Shown in pieces: positions 54,690-64,000 of a stretch of 64,000 nt of DNA. Location of the stretch: the NCBI GenBank assembly GCA_029717555.1, contig JAMDHS010000019.1, positions 186,001 to 250,000 on the forward strand, written 5' to 3'. The DNA is from Peribolospora baueri. Lineage: Eukaryota > Basidiomycota > Peribolosporomycetes > Peribolosporales > Peribolosporaceae. Position 1 is the first letter of the stretch, and the number at the start of each line of letters is the position of its first letter. The notes beneath the pieces were generated by a model. That model did no database searches. It saw only the letters and a list, made by a program, of their open reading frames with translations, and had not been told where the DNA came from. The translations under genes and the position numbers were made by a program.

Positions 54690-57600
54690 ATGGCTTCCGA
54701 CACTGGGCAAGAGGCGCCGCCCCAGCAAGGCCCTCCCCATGCCACAACTGATGTCGCCCAAGGCGACGTAAAGGTTTATTCTCAGACGCCTGCTGCACGC
54801 CCCGTCACGGCAGCAGGGGCAACAACAGCGTTGATAAACGACGGACCCGGCCAGGAGGACGAAACGGCCATGTCCACCCTAGCGCGGATCAAGAGCAAGG
54901 CTGGCACAGTTAGCTTGGGCGGCGTCTCTGTTGCTGTGAGCCACTCATCTCACTCGCTCGTCGTACTCTTTCTTTACCGCCCTCTCTCCCGCTCACCTGC
55001 CTGTCGTGCTTTCGTGTGAAGGCCACCGTCCAAGACAAGACCCGAGTCATAGCACTTGTCGCGACCGTTGCACTGTCGCAGGTATGCAACGTGGGAAGGT
55101 ATGTCCATGCCCACGTTTCCGCCTGTCTCGAAAAGGTCTCGCGTGGTGACATCGAGAGGTGCTTCTCTTTCTCCCCGTCGGCCCCCCCTATCCAGCATTC
55201 AAGCCATCATTGTTGCTCTCCCTTCCATCGGAAGAGACCTTGAAATCCCCGAGTACAGTTTAGAATGGGTGCTTAGCGCTTATTCTCTTACGTTCGTGAG
55301 TTGACCGTTTCTGCTTTCTCCGAATCTGACCGATCGTGTCTCGCCGGCGTCCACCTTGTCAGGACTCGGCTATGGAGCGGCCCGCTTCGCTGTTTGTCGT
55401 TGTGTGTGGGCTGGCTCGCTCATGGGTTTTGCGTTCATCTTCGCGATTGTGTTCGCACGCCATCCGCAGGGATGCTTCCTCCTCTTCTTCGGACGCCTTG
55501 CCGACATCTATGGCCATCGCGTCGTGCGTTTCACTCACCTTATTCTCGCAGCCGAACATTTCGCTTTTCCTCACGCGGCCTCTGTTCCTTTCGTCCATTT
55601 GCCAGATCTACCTCCTCGGCACCACCATCTATCTCGCCTTCTCCATCGCCTGCGGGTTCGCTCCGTCCCAGATCTCCCTAGACGTCTTCAGAGCCTTCCA
55701 GGGCATTGGGGCAGCTGCTTTCATCCCCTCAGCCATAGGCATATTGTCTCTCACTTTCCCTCCGGGTCACGCTAGGAGCCTCGCTTTTGCGACGTTTAGT
55801 GCTGGCGCTCCCGTTGGGGCTGGCGTGGGTGCCGTAGTTGGCGGGTGAGTCCGCGGCGTAGTTTCCGTCCAATCCGGTGACTTGTTCAATGAGGACGTCT
55901 TGTCTGCGTCAACGCTCATTCTGCTTTTCACTTTCCCACTTCCTCTCAACCCAGCCTCTTGACTCAGTACACTCATCCCAACTGGCGTTCAGTATTCTTC
56001 TTCCTGGCCGGCCTCGCAGGTTTTACTCTTCTGTCGGGACTGTTCGTGGTGCCGACGGACGTGATTCGCAAAGACTCGGACAGATCGATCGACTGGCTCG
56101 GTGCCATTGTCGCTACCCTCGGGCTCGTTCTGCTCGTGTTCGCTCTCAGCCAGGGGCAGGGGGCTAGTTCTGGGTGGAAAACAGGCTGTAAGTACGAGGC
56201 TGGTGACGAATCGCTCTCCTGCACAGATATCACCACCATTGCTCATCATCCGCCTACCAATTCCTGCCATCGCTCCGTCTTGCCTTTCTCTCCTCCGACG
56301 CCCCCATGCACAACAGATATCATCGCTCTCCTCATCGTCTCCGTCCTCCTCCTCATGCTGTTCATAGCCTGGGAGTACTACCTCACCCGGCGTCGCGAAT
56401 CGGGTCGCAAAGCCGTGGCGCCGCTGATGAGGACGAGTATCTTTAAAAAGGGCCGATTTGCAATCATCCTCACCGTCGGATTCTTCGGCTGGGCCGGCTT
56501 CACTTGCGTTTTCTTCTATGCTACGCTGCTGTGAGTTTTTCTTCCTTCGCGAGGTGCTAGAAGATGGGCTCAGCTCCATCTTTGTCGCCTTACGACTCGG
56601 GTTTGGACGTGAACAGGTTCCAGAATTACCAGCATCTCGACGTGGTACGTTCATTTGGATTCCCCCTCTTTCCTGGCTTGGACGCTCAAGCTACATGTTT
56701 ATTCTCTTCTCCAACAGGTTCACACTTTCATCCGTTTCCTGCCTAATGCCGTCGTGGGCGTCTTGAGTGAGCGCGGATCGTCCAGATGCGGTCGGAACGC
56801 CTTTGTTTGAATTTTGCAGCTGGACTCACATGGTCGTGGATGCTCCTGGAACACGATCGACCCTCAGTCTGCGTCGCATTCGGCATTTTTGTCAGCCGCG
56901 TCTCTGCGCAGATCCTCCTCACAGCTGGCGCCGTTGGAACGGCTGTAAGTTGACCTGGATGCCCAAAGAGTCCCTTTCTCCTGCTTTCTGCCCCTCCGCC
57001 CTTCTCACTCGCTCACTGAACGCCTTGACGTCTCTCTTCTACAGGTCGCAGCTCTCCTATTCGCGGTTATACCTCCCCACACGACCTATTGGGCTCTAGG
57101 GTTCCCCTCTCTTATCCTCGTCGTCTTTGGCGGCGACATGATCTTTGCCACCTGCACCCTTTACTGCACCCTCATAGCCAACGCCGATGAACAAGCTCTC
57201 GCCGGAGGCGTCTTCAACACCGTCTCGCAGCTTGCCAATGCGTTCGGCCTCGCCATTGAGAGCGTCGTAGCTGACTCTGTAACTCGCATGAAAGCGAGGG
57301 AAGGTGGGGTGGAAATGGGGTCGAGCAGGACGGCGCCACCCGAGGCGCTCGTGAAGGGATATCAGGCTGCCTTCTGGACCAGCTTCGCCTTCATGGTCGT
57401 CTGTGAGTGTCCTGAGCAACCGAGTCTGCCAGGCAAGTTTCAGGAACTCATGAACCCCCTCTACCTCGTCAAACGCAGGTATCTTCTTCTGCGTCTTTGG
57501 TCTCCACGGCATCGGCGTCATCGGCCAAAAGAAGAAAATGAATAGTGAAGGCAGTGCTCTCGGCTCTGATGCACAAGGGAGTTTGGAGAAACACACGCAG

Positions 57601-57765
57601 AGCATGGAGAAACAGAAGTGGGTGGAAGCAGAGGCGCCGCCGCCTGAGCTGGGAGCAAACAACGGTATGAGTGAAGAGGGAGAGGGAATCGTCGAAAGGG
57701 GGGAAAGGAGAGAGGCAGGTGGAAGTTTGAGGGAGGGGACGAGGGTGAAGTCGCCAGTGACTTAA
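54690..57765 (+). CDS. MFS transporter, DHA2-like, 12 exons
   Basis: Exons: 54690-54935, 55022-55098, 55196-55295, 55470-55523, 55606-55844, 55955-56187, 56317-56530, 56617-56644, 56718-56766, 56820-56944, 57045-57402, 57479-57765; 669 aa, frame kept throughout. About 80 polar residues precede the membrane part. TM2 is followed by FGRLADIYGHR, the MFS loop motif (G-x-L-A-D-x-x-G-x-R). Then come IYLLGTTIYLAFSIACGFA, an FQGIGAAAFIPSAIGIL helix (motif C-like) and GAPVGAGVGAVVGG, with further helices up to FFCVFGLHGIGVIGQ and an acidic C-terminal tail. The helix count and the long central part suit the 14-TM drug:H+ antiporter 2 (DHA2) class, so drug or metabolite export at the plasma membrane is likely, but the substrate cannot be read. 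Two exons are very short (28 and 49 nt). Confidence 0.88.
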
Positions 57766-58333
57766 GTCTGATTTGACAGACTGGTGACATCTTTGGCGAA
57801 AACGGCGCCTTGACCGATCCCCGTTCGTCGGCGCCATCCGTAATTCGTAGACCCTTGCGGTCTCACTATACGATAGACGAAGGGAGACTCCAATCCTTCC
57901 ATCCATTCCTTCTTCTCGTCTCATGTGCTTGTAGTCGCCGTCGCTCCACCTCGCAGACGCAGCCCTTCATACCCTGCTTTCAAACGAATTTACAGACCCT
58001 GCCACGCTTAAAAGACTCCTGTCCGTCCACGCAGGCCCAAAACTAGGGCCAGAAGCCCTTACTCGCATGACAAGGTCGTCATCAGCTGTTGGATCTTTCC
58101 TGAGGCGGCGGCAGCGAGAAGGAGCGGACGGACGTCGGAAGTTGCGAGCTGCACACGATCGAGAGACCTTGCCAATGTCACGTGACTCTCTCCCAATATA
58201 TCGACTTCCACTCTGGACGACGAAAGCGGCGCGAACCACGACGGCGCTTATCGACAAACTAGGAACGAGGCAGCTCTGACGATATAGCAGCTCTGACAGG
58301 CCTCCGAACTCTCCGTTTGGTTAGGTCCGCCTA
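57766..58333. other. Intergenic region, MFS to TRS23
   Basis: 568 bp, tandem orientation. Only short shadow ORFs. Confidence 0.6.
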
Positions 58334-59118
58334 ATGGCCCAGCCTGTGGAAGGACGTCGTGCTGCACCAATGGACAGGCAGGTCTTCGGGCTCTGGCTGA
58401 TCAACAAAGCCGGCGGTCTCGTCTATCACAAGAATTTCTCTGGTGCGTCGACATGCGCTATTGGTTTTTTTTTTAATTTTTTTGTTTTATTTTTTGCGTG
58501 ATCATTGTGGGAATGTTGTGGGCCCTTAACGAAATCGTGCGATTGGGTGGACGATTCACTCGCACTCTCCACCGCGTCTCCCTTCCCGCCCCTCCCCCTT
58601 TTCGCGCGCAGAGAACCACACCAACCTTACTTCAAACGAATACCTCGTCCTCGCCGGCACTCTCCATGGCATCCACGCCATCACCAGCCGGTTGAACCCT
58701 GTACCCGGAAAGAAGGGCACGGGGCTGGAGACCATCGAGGCGGACAGCTTTAAGATGACCGTGCTATTGACTGCCACCGGTGAGTCTCCGTGGCCGGTTG
58801 ATCGGAAGACGTGGCCCCTATCTACTTACCTGTGGACGCTTGCCTTGAAAGCTCGGTGCCTGGTCCCCATGCTAACCACCTCACTCTTTCTTCCCTCTAA
58901 CCCAACCGTGACGACCAGGGACGAAATTCGTCCTTATCACCTCTCCACTCCATCCTTCTCCTCACGCCTTCCTCCAGAAAGTATACGACGTCTACTCGGA
59001 CCAGGTGATGAAGAACCCTTTCCACACGCCCGAGATGCCCATCCGGGTTGAAGGCTTCGATAAGGCCGTCGAGGCGCTTGTCGGAAGTGGAGCGGCGGCG
59101 GGCGCAGTTGGACCTTAA
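58334..59118 (+). CDS. TRS23: TRAPP subunit Trs23/TRAPPC4
   Basis: Three exons (58334-58442, 58612-58779, 58919-59118), 158 aa. FGLWLINKAGGLVYHKNF opens a longin/sedlin-like fold; SNEYLVLAGTLHGIHAI, then SGLETIEAD-type GTGLETIEADSFKMTVLLTATGTKFVLI, LQKVYDVYSDQVMKNPF and PIRVEGFDKAVEALV are typical of TRAPPC4. Trs23 is part of the TRAPP core that activates Rab1/Ypt1 in ER-Golgi traffic and autophagy. Intron 1 carries a T-rich low-complexity stretch (58465-58495). It is shorter than yeast Trs23 (no large insert), like the animal protein. Confidence 0.93.
58465..58495. repeat. T-rich stretch in TRS23 intron 1
   Basis: Runs of 10, 7, 4 and 6 T broken by AA, G and A. Simple sequence, clear of the 3' splice site. 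Confidence 0.85.
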
Positions 59119-59371
59119 CCGAGATTGCGATGGCGGCGGAGGCGGAGGGGGGGCAGCACAGATGGGAATTTGTTATACCGCGACGATTGGTGAGCTGGGG
59201 ATGAATTGCCGGGACCAGTGCTACTAAAAGTACATACGAGCGGAGGCCCGAAGAGGAGGGCTACGTGAACAAGGGAAGATAAATGCGGCAATGGAAGGAT
59301 GCACCGGCTGTGTTGCGGGCATAATTGCACGCTTATCTATGTAAAGACAAGAGAAGTCGACGGCGGGTGCC

Positions 59372-61565
59372 CTACGCGCCCAAGCCGCGCTTCCTCAACG
59401 TCGCACGCACATCACCCAGGCCTTCCAATTTCCCCTGTGCAACGACAGTGGCCTGCCCATTTCCAAGACCATAGTTAAGCGGCTGGGACGAGGCGGCGAC
59501 GCTACTGGGACGGAGGACGCGAGAGGCGACCCGACGGAGCGTCGACAAGTCGACCTGGTCGATGCGCTCGCACATCTCTTCCACGCTAACCTTGCGTCCG
59601 TGCACCTGCACTTGGCGACCCAAGTCCTCCACTTCTACGAGACGTGATTCGCTAAAGGAGGCCATCAGACGGAGGACATGGAGTGAGTTAGGATGGCCAT
59701 TCAACTGCTCCCGCGACCATAGATGAAAGAAAGGGATGGCAAGCGAAGGACACTCACAGCGCCATCACGAGGCTACTCTTCAACTGATTCTTCGCCCGGT
59801 TCAGCTCCGACTGCGTGACGCCACCCTTGTAGTCACCGGTGAGCAGCTCGAGTTGATGGGCGATGACGTCGACGATGGAACCATTGAATTGGGGCGAGAC
59901 GCTAGCGGAGATACCGAACAAGCCCGAGTCGGCATAGACGTGGTGGAAGGCCGCGCAGTAGTCCACGGCATAGAACTGGTTGAGGACGTTGGTGTACAGG
60001 CGCGAATACATGCCTTTGCCCGGTCCCCCCGCCGAGAAACTGCCCCCCCCACCGAGGAGGGTGTGCAGCGTCGCGAGCGCGTAGATGTCGTCATCGTGGA
60101 TGCCGAGTCCCTCGAAAGCAACGTACACGTGCGTAAATTCGAGTTCCGAGTTCTCCATGTACAGCTCGCCGCCCGTGTACCGCGCCCTCGCCGCTGCCAA
60201 CTCTTCAAATGTTGCTGGCGGAGCGACGTTCTCCGCGTCGACGCCTGGCGGTGTTGGAGAGGAAGAGGACAGAAACGATGCGGCAGCGGTGGAAAGAGAC
60301 TTAAAGGGCGAACTGGCTTTGGGGGTCACTGACGGGGCAGAGGAGGGCAGAGGCCGAGAAGGAGATTGCCGAGAGACCGAAGCGGCTGCACCGGGAGAGG
60401 ATGAAACCGAAGTACCCTTCATGCTGCCGAAGAGTTTCTCGCTCAACTCAACGAGTTTCCCATGAGAGACGCCGGCACCAGCCACGACGATCCGCTCCGG
60501 TCGGTACCACATCTGCACAAATTCTCGGATCCGGTCCACGTCCATCTCGTCGAGGTTCTCGGCGGGGCACAGCAACGGGTTGCCGAGGGTGTTGCCCTGG
60601 AAGGCGACGTGGTGCATTACTTCCGGAAGGATCATCTCCGGTTTTGACCAGATCTCGGAGATCTCGTACGCCGCTGCGGCTCGCTGAGCCTCAAGCTCTG
60701 CTGGGAGCAGAGAGGGGTTGAGGATGGTGTCGGCAATAAGGGAGAGTACCTGGGGCAAGTCCTGGTTGAACATGGACGATTGGTACATGATCGTCTCCCT
60801 GGAAGACGAGCACATGACGTTGCCTCCGAGGGCTTCGATCTCCTTTGTCATCTGCTCGACAGTGCGGTTGGTGGTGCTCTGGAGAGAGGGCGGCGAGGAT
60901 TAGGTGAGCGAGCAGCGAACGGTGTTCAGAAAGCACTAAGATGGACTCACCTTAAATGCTAGTCGATCCAACAAATGAGAGACGCCAGCATGCCGCTCGT
61001 CTTCGTAGCGCGATCCCGCATCAACATAGACACCGACAGCGGAAAAGTGGCCGGGCGTCTCCTCAGTGGCGACGCGCACTTTGTTCGGGAGTGTGGTGAC
61101 GTTAATCAGAGACGAGCTGGGGATGCTCTGTAGAGGTGTAGAGGGAACCGCAAATAGAGTAAAAATCGAGCAGCAATGAAAGAGGCAAAATATAGATAAG
61201 TAAATGGTAGGTATCGCCAGGAAAAGGAAAATTCGGTAGAGATGGATGGTCTGTCAGGACGACTACGTCACTGGACGCGCACCGTTACTCACATCGCCAA
61301 GATCAACAGGGGTCGAATACGCTCTTCGAGGCAGATCCTGTCCAAGCCTAGACAGAGCAGCCGTTGCAGATGGCGATGTCCTCACTACCTTTGCGCTGCT
61401 GTTCGTGATGGCCTTGCCGCCAAGCGCGTTGGAGCCGGGCCTCGAACTGCTGTGTGCTGCCGTTGCGGCGGCAGCTGTCAATGCCCTTGCGGTCGTCTGA
61501 GGAGAGACAACTGTCCGTGAGAGAGTTGCAGGGTTAAGGCGGGATAGTGAGAGAGGCGTCTTCAT
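59372..61565 (-). CDS. MAS2: Mitochondrial processing peptidase alpha subunit
   Basis: Four exons (61565-61293, 61127-60951, 60878-59758, 59651-59372), 616 aa. The presequence is Ser/Thr/Arg-rich (about 1-85). Peptidase M16 fold: TTLPNKVRVATEETPGHFSA, GVYVDAGSRYE, GVSHLLDRLAFKST, with no HxxEH zinc site, as expected for alpha. The Gly-rich substrate loop GGGGSFSAGGPGKGM is whole, followed by YSRLYTNVLN. The C-terminal half keeps SVSPQFNGSIVDVIAHQL and QSELNRAKNQLKSSLVMALESR. A Ser/Pro-rich insert (about 65 aa, encoded near 60230-60420) lies between the half-domains and lengthens the protein over the usual 480-580. MPP removes presequences in the matrix together with Mas1. The C-terminal exon ends RATLRKRGLGA. 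Confidence 0.94.
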
Positions 61566-61756
61566 GATGAAGGAGTGGCGAGGCAGTGAATGGTGTGCCG
61601 GGTTCGTCTTGGAGGTGTGGATGGATGACGAGGGCAAGAAGAAGGACACGGCTTGCTGCGGCAAGGTCCGTCTGCCGGCCCTTCTTCTGACGCCCAGCGT
61701 CGAACCCAACATCAGCCTCTCCATCCCTCGACCACTCTTTAACAGCTGCCGTGCAG
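61566..61756. promoter_or_regulatory. MAS2/ERJ5 divergent promoter
   Basis: 191 bp between start codons; probably shared. Confidence 0.5.
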
Positions 61757-63246
61757 ATGAGGGGCGTGCGCATTCTCACATTTGTCCTTCCGCTGCTGCT
61801 GCTGCTGGCCGGCTCTGCTAGGGTGGTTCTTGCTTGGGACAAGTTTGACCATGAGGTAAGCGAGCGGGCTCGCTTGCGCAGCAGGAGGGGGACCCCCGGT
61901 TTGTTTTTCTATCCCATTGTTCACAAGTCTGACCAAAACTACACTCTTTTCCATGTATTTGGCTTCTCAGATCTTTGATTTGCAGTCCCAGCTAGAGGTG
62001 GCGGAAGGGAAGGGCACGACGTTTTATTCCTTCATGAACATCACCCAAAAGGCGACAACGCAAGAAATTGAGAGGGCTTTCAAGAAGAGGGGTCGCCAGC
62101 TACAGTGAGTGTCCATCTTGCACCGCCCTGGGGCCCTTACGGAAACGTGAGAGTGCTTGACGCTTTCTTTTTTCATACCACGTGCATCTCACTTTTGTTG
62201 ACGACGCGATCCCCCAAACCAACCCGATTTCGTCTTCCCTCGCAGCCCTGACAAAAACCGAGGCGTCAAGAACGCCCACGACCGCTTCGCAAGGCTGGGA
62301 GTGGTTGCAAACATTCTTCGCAAGAGAGAGCTACGAGAGAAGTACGATTTCGTGAGTACGCGTAATCGTCCTTGGAAGCGGACTGGTCGGAGCCGAGATC
62401 AAGCCTGGTTGTTCGCAGCCTCCCTTCGCGGGTGTGCGTGCTGATGTTTCCTCGCTTTGATCAACCCTAAAGTTCCACGACAATGGCTTCCCTCGCTGGC
62501 GTGGCACCGGCTACTACTACTCCCGCTTCCGCCCCGGCTTGGGCACAGTGGTAGTCTTCCTATGTCTGGTCACCTCCCTCATCCAACTGCTCGTTCAACA
62601 CATCACATACCGACAGGACCTAGCGCGCATCTCGCGCATCCTCACGGCCGCGCGTTTCGTTGCTTGGGGACCTCGCTTCACGCCTCAGAAGGGACGCAAG
62701 AAGGTCCGCGTGCCGGCCAACGGCTTCCCAGGCATGCCCGCGCCGGCGACGGTAGGAGTTGAGCTGAGCCCGGAGAAGAGCAAGGAGGCCCTCCAAGCTG
62801 CTGCAGCGGGTGTCGAGTACGAGTACAGAGGAAGGCCTCTGACTTGTATGGTGGAGGGCGAGAAGGTATTCGTGGTGAACGAGGAGGATGGCGAGGAGTG
62901 GGAACTCGACGAGCAAGCGACCACCAAGCCTGGTCTGTTCACTACCACTTGGTCGGCCAAGCTCGTCCGATGGGCCGCCGATAGGACCGTCTGCGCGGGT
63001 TTGCGGAGGGCGGGACTCATTAAGGAAAGCCAAGGGTTAGGCGAGGAGGAAGAAGAGGAGCAAGTGGAAGAGGAGCAAGTCAGCGAAACCGTCTCCACCT
63101 CCACCCCAGCCGATTCTGACCGTAACGCGACAGGCGAGAGCGGCACATCGACGCCTGTCCAGGGCAACGGCAACGGCAAACCGTCCTCCTCCGCCGTCTC
63201 GAAATCTCGTGCCGCGAAGAAGCGCAAGGGGGGTAAGCGAAAGTGA
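61757..63246 (+). CDS. ERJ5: ER membrane J-domain protein Erj5
   Basis: Four exons (61757-61855, 61971-62104, 62246-62351, 62473-63246), 370 aa. A signal peptide ([20 protein letters not shown], residues 7-26) is followed by WDKFDHEIFDLQ. The J-domain (about 45-110) reads [27 protein letters not shown] and HPDKN, where the His codon is split by an intron, then [15 protein letters not shown] transmembrane helix ([19 protein letters not shown]) follows [19 protein letters not shown]. The cytosolic or lumenal tail is charged, ending acidic then KKRKGGKRK, a possible ER-retrieval KxKxx-like end. Erj5 assists Kar2 in ER protein folding. Neighbour MAS2 is unrelated in function but shares the promoter region. 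Confidence 0.93.
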
Positions 63247-63798
63247 AGGCTGAGCGAGGGGGAGCGGAAGCGCGGGCTCCCCTTCCTCTCATCGTCGAGG
63301 TCTCGCGAGCTGTCGTACGTAGCATACATACCTCGTTGGACCTGAATAGACATGTCGTCGCACGGACTTTCTGCTCTCTTCCCTCTCTCTGAGTTGACCG
63401 ACGGTTCATTGCGAAAGGAATAAAGGCAGAGCCCCGCGAGGGCGTGCTCTATGTTTTGCGTCGCAGACGGTCTATGATACGACCTAAAGACCCCGTACGT
63501 CGTACATACATGTATAAACGGAAGCTTCCACCTTCCTTCCTTCGTTCCGCCGGAATGCCCTCCGCTTGCTCGAATGACGTGGTGCACAGTTCCAGATCCT
63601 TAGAAGAAGAAGTGAACGAGCGAGCGGACGATAATATGGCAAAAAGAGAGGCAGGGTAGGGTGTGTGCCTGTCTCCCCACATCACCCTCTCACGCAGACA
63701 TCAGATCCAGCACATGTATCCCGCCTGCGCCGGTCAGCTCCATCCACGGATCGACCCCTCGATCAACCGATCCAACTGTTTGATCGTGAACGGCCAAG
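63247..63798. other. Convergent intergenic region
   Basis: 552 bp between the ERJ5 stop and the 3' end of the isocitrate dehydrogenase gene. Only shadow ORFs. Confidence 0.6.
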
Positions 63799-63921
63799 TC
63801 AGTTGAGTTCGTTGATGACGGCGGCGGTGAAGTCGGAGGTCGTGGCGGTGCCTGCCATGTCCGCTGTCCGGACCTTGCCTTCGGCGATGACCTTGTAGAC
63901 GGCAGCGGCGATGTTGTTAGC
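63799..63921 (-). CDS. NAD-isocitrate dehydrogenase subunit, C-terminal exon
   Basis: Last coding exon, 41 codons including the stop (63799-63801). It starts after a tttag acceptor with ANNIAAAVYKVIAEGKVRTADMAG, followed by TATTSDFTAAVI and the stop, the end typical of the NAD-dependent IDH subunits (TGDLAG.ATTSxF, IDH2-like). NAD-IDH makes 2-oxoglutarate in the TCA cycle. The rest of the gene lies beyond 64000; its upstream intron fills 63922 to at least about 63990. Homoisocitrate/isopropylmalate dehydrogenases are less likely alternatives, since ATTS.FTAAV fits IDH better. Confidence 0.75.
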   Translation of the reverse strand, partial: ANNIAAAVYKVIAEGKVRTADMAGTATTSDFTAAVINELN

Positions 63922-64000
63922 CTAAAGGAAAGGGAGAATAAGTGAGCGGGTTAGAATGGAGGCGAAAGAAGACGGGACTCGCCCCGTTCCATACCACGAG

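Noticed and set aside
1-64000. tRNA or rRNA genes
   Set aside because: Scanning GGTTC contexts by eye gave no B-box with a matching A-box and acceptor stem, and no rRNA-like stretch.

Overview
The window looks like nuclear DNA of a basidiomycete fungus. Genes are dense and on both strands, with many short GT-AG introns (about 50 to 250 nt, donors mostly gtgagt/gtgcgt) and spliced proteins of clearly fungal type. Intron density (11 introns in a 669-aa transporter, 12 in VPS41) and the fairly high GC would suit a Pucciniomycotina or Exobasidiomycetes yeast-like fungus, but the exact lineage is an inference. No rRNA, tRNA, CRISPR array or intact transposon was recognised. All gene models are my own hand splicing; most close exactly in frame and give the usual length for the family.

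Layout. 1-3.6 kb: accessory-looking segment with a possible GIY-YIG-nuclease-like gene, an antisense unknown ORF, and a White Collar-1-like LOV photoreceptor fragment whose domain stops halfway. 3.6-5.1 kb: gene-free low-complexity DNA. 5.1-17.4 kb: a Gln/His-rich double HMG-box protein, an NUP49/NUP58-type nucleoporin, ribosomal protein eS12 (with a telobox-like motif upstream), a disordered unknown protein, and calcineurin B. 18-23.4 kb: SAP18 with large disordered extensions, CHS5 and SKI8 (divergent pair). 23.5-31.3 kb: VPS41, GTR1 and glycine cleavage H protein. 31.5-43.4 kb: a fungal methyltransferase whose frame is broken at both ends, a Snf1-activating (CaMKK-like) kinase, two unknown proteins (one NTF2-like), and the DRG1 GTPase. 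44-51.8 kb: TCTP, a POF1-like nucleotidyltransferase, an alpha/beta hydrolase, and an 1100-aa Ala/Thr/Pro/Glu-rich disordered protein. 53-64 kb: glia maturation factor (actin regulator), a 12-exon MFS transporter, TRAPP subunit TRS23, mitochondrial processing peptidase alpha, ER J-protein ERJ5, and the 3' end of an NAD-isocitrate dehydrogenase subunit.

Most genes are housekeeping and unrelated in function. A loose theme is membrane traffic and nutrient signalling: VPS41 (HOPS), GTR1 (EGO/TORC1), TRS23 (TRAPP), CHS5 (exomer), a Snf1-activating kinase and calcineurin B. Three closely spaced head-to-head pairs probably share promoters: CHS5/SKI8, hydrolase/1100-aa protein, and MAS2/ERJ5. The most unusual signals are: start codons alone or nearly alone in their own coding exon (SKI8, GMF, TCTP); a TCTP stop codon that appears to sit alone in a last exon; an 11-nt microexon in CHS5; repeated FG-coding exons in the nucleoporin; the truncated LOV gene; and the GIY-YIG-like gene.
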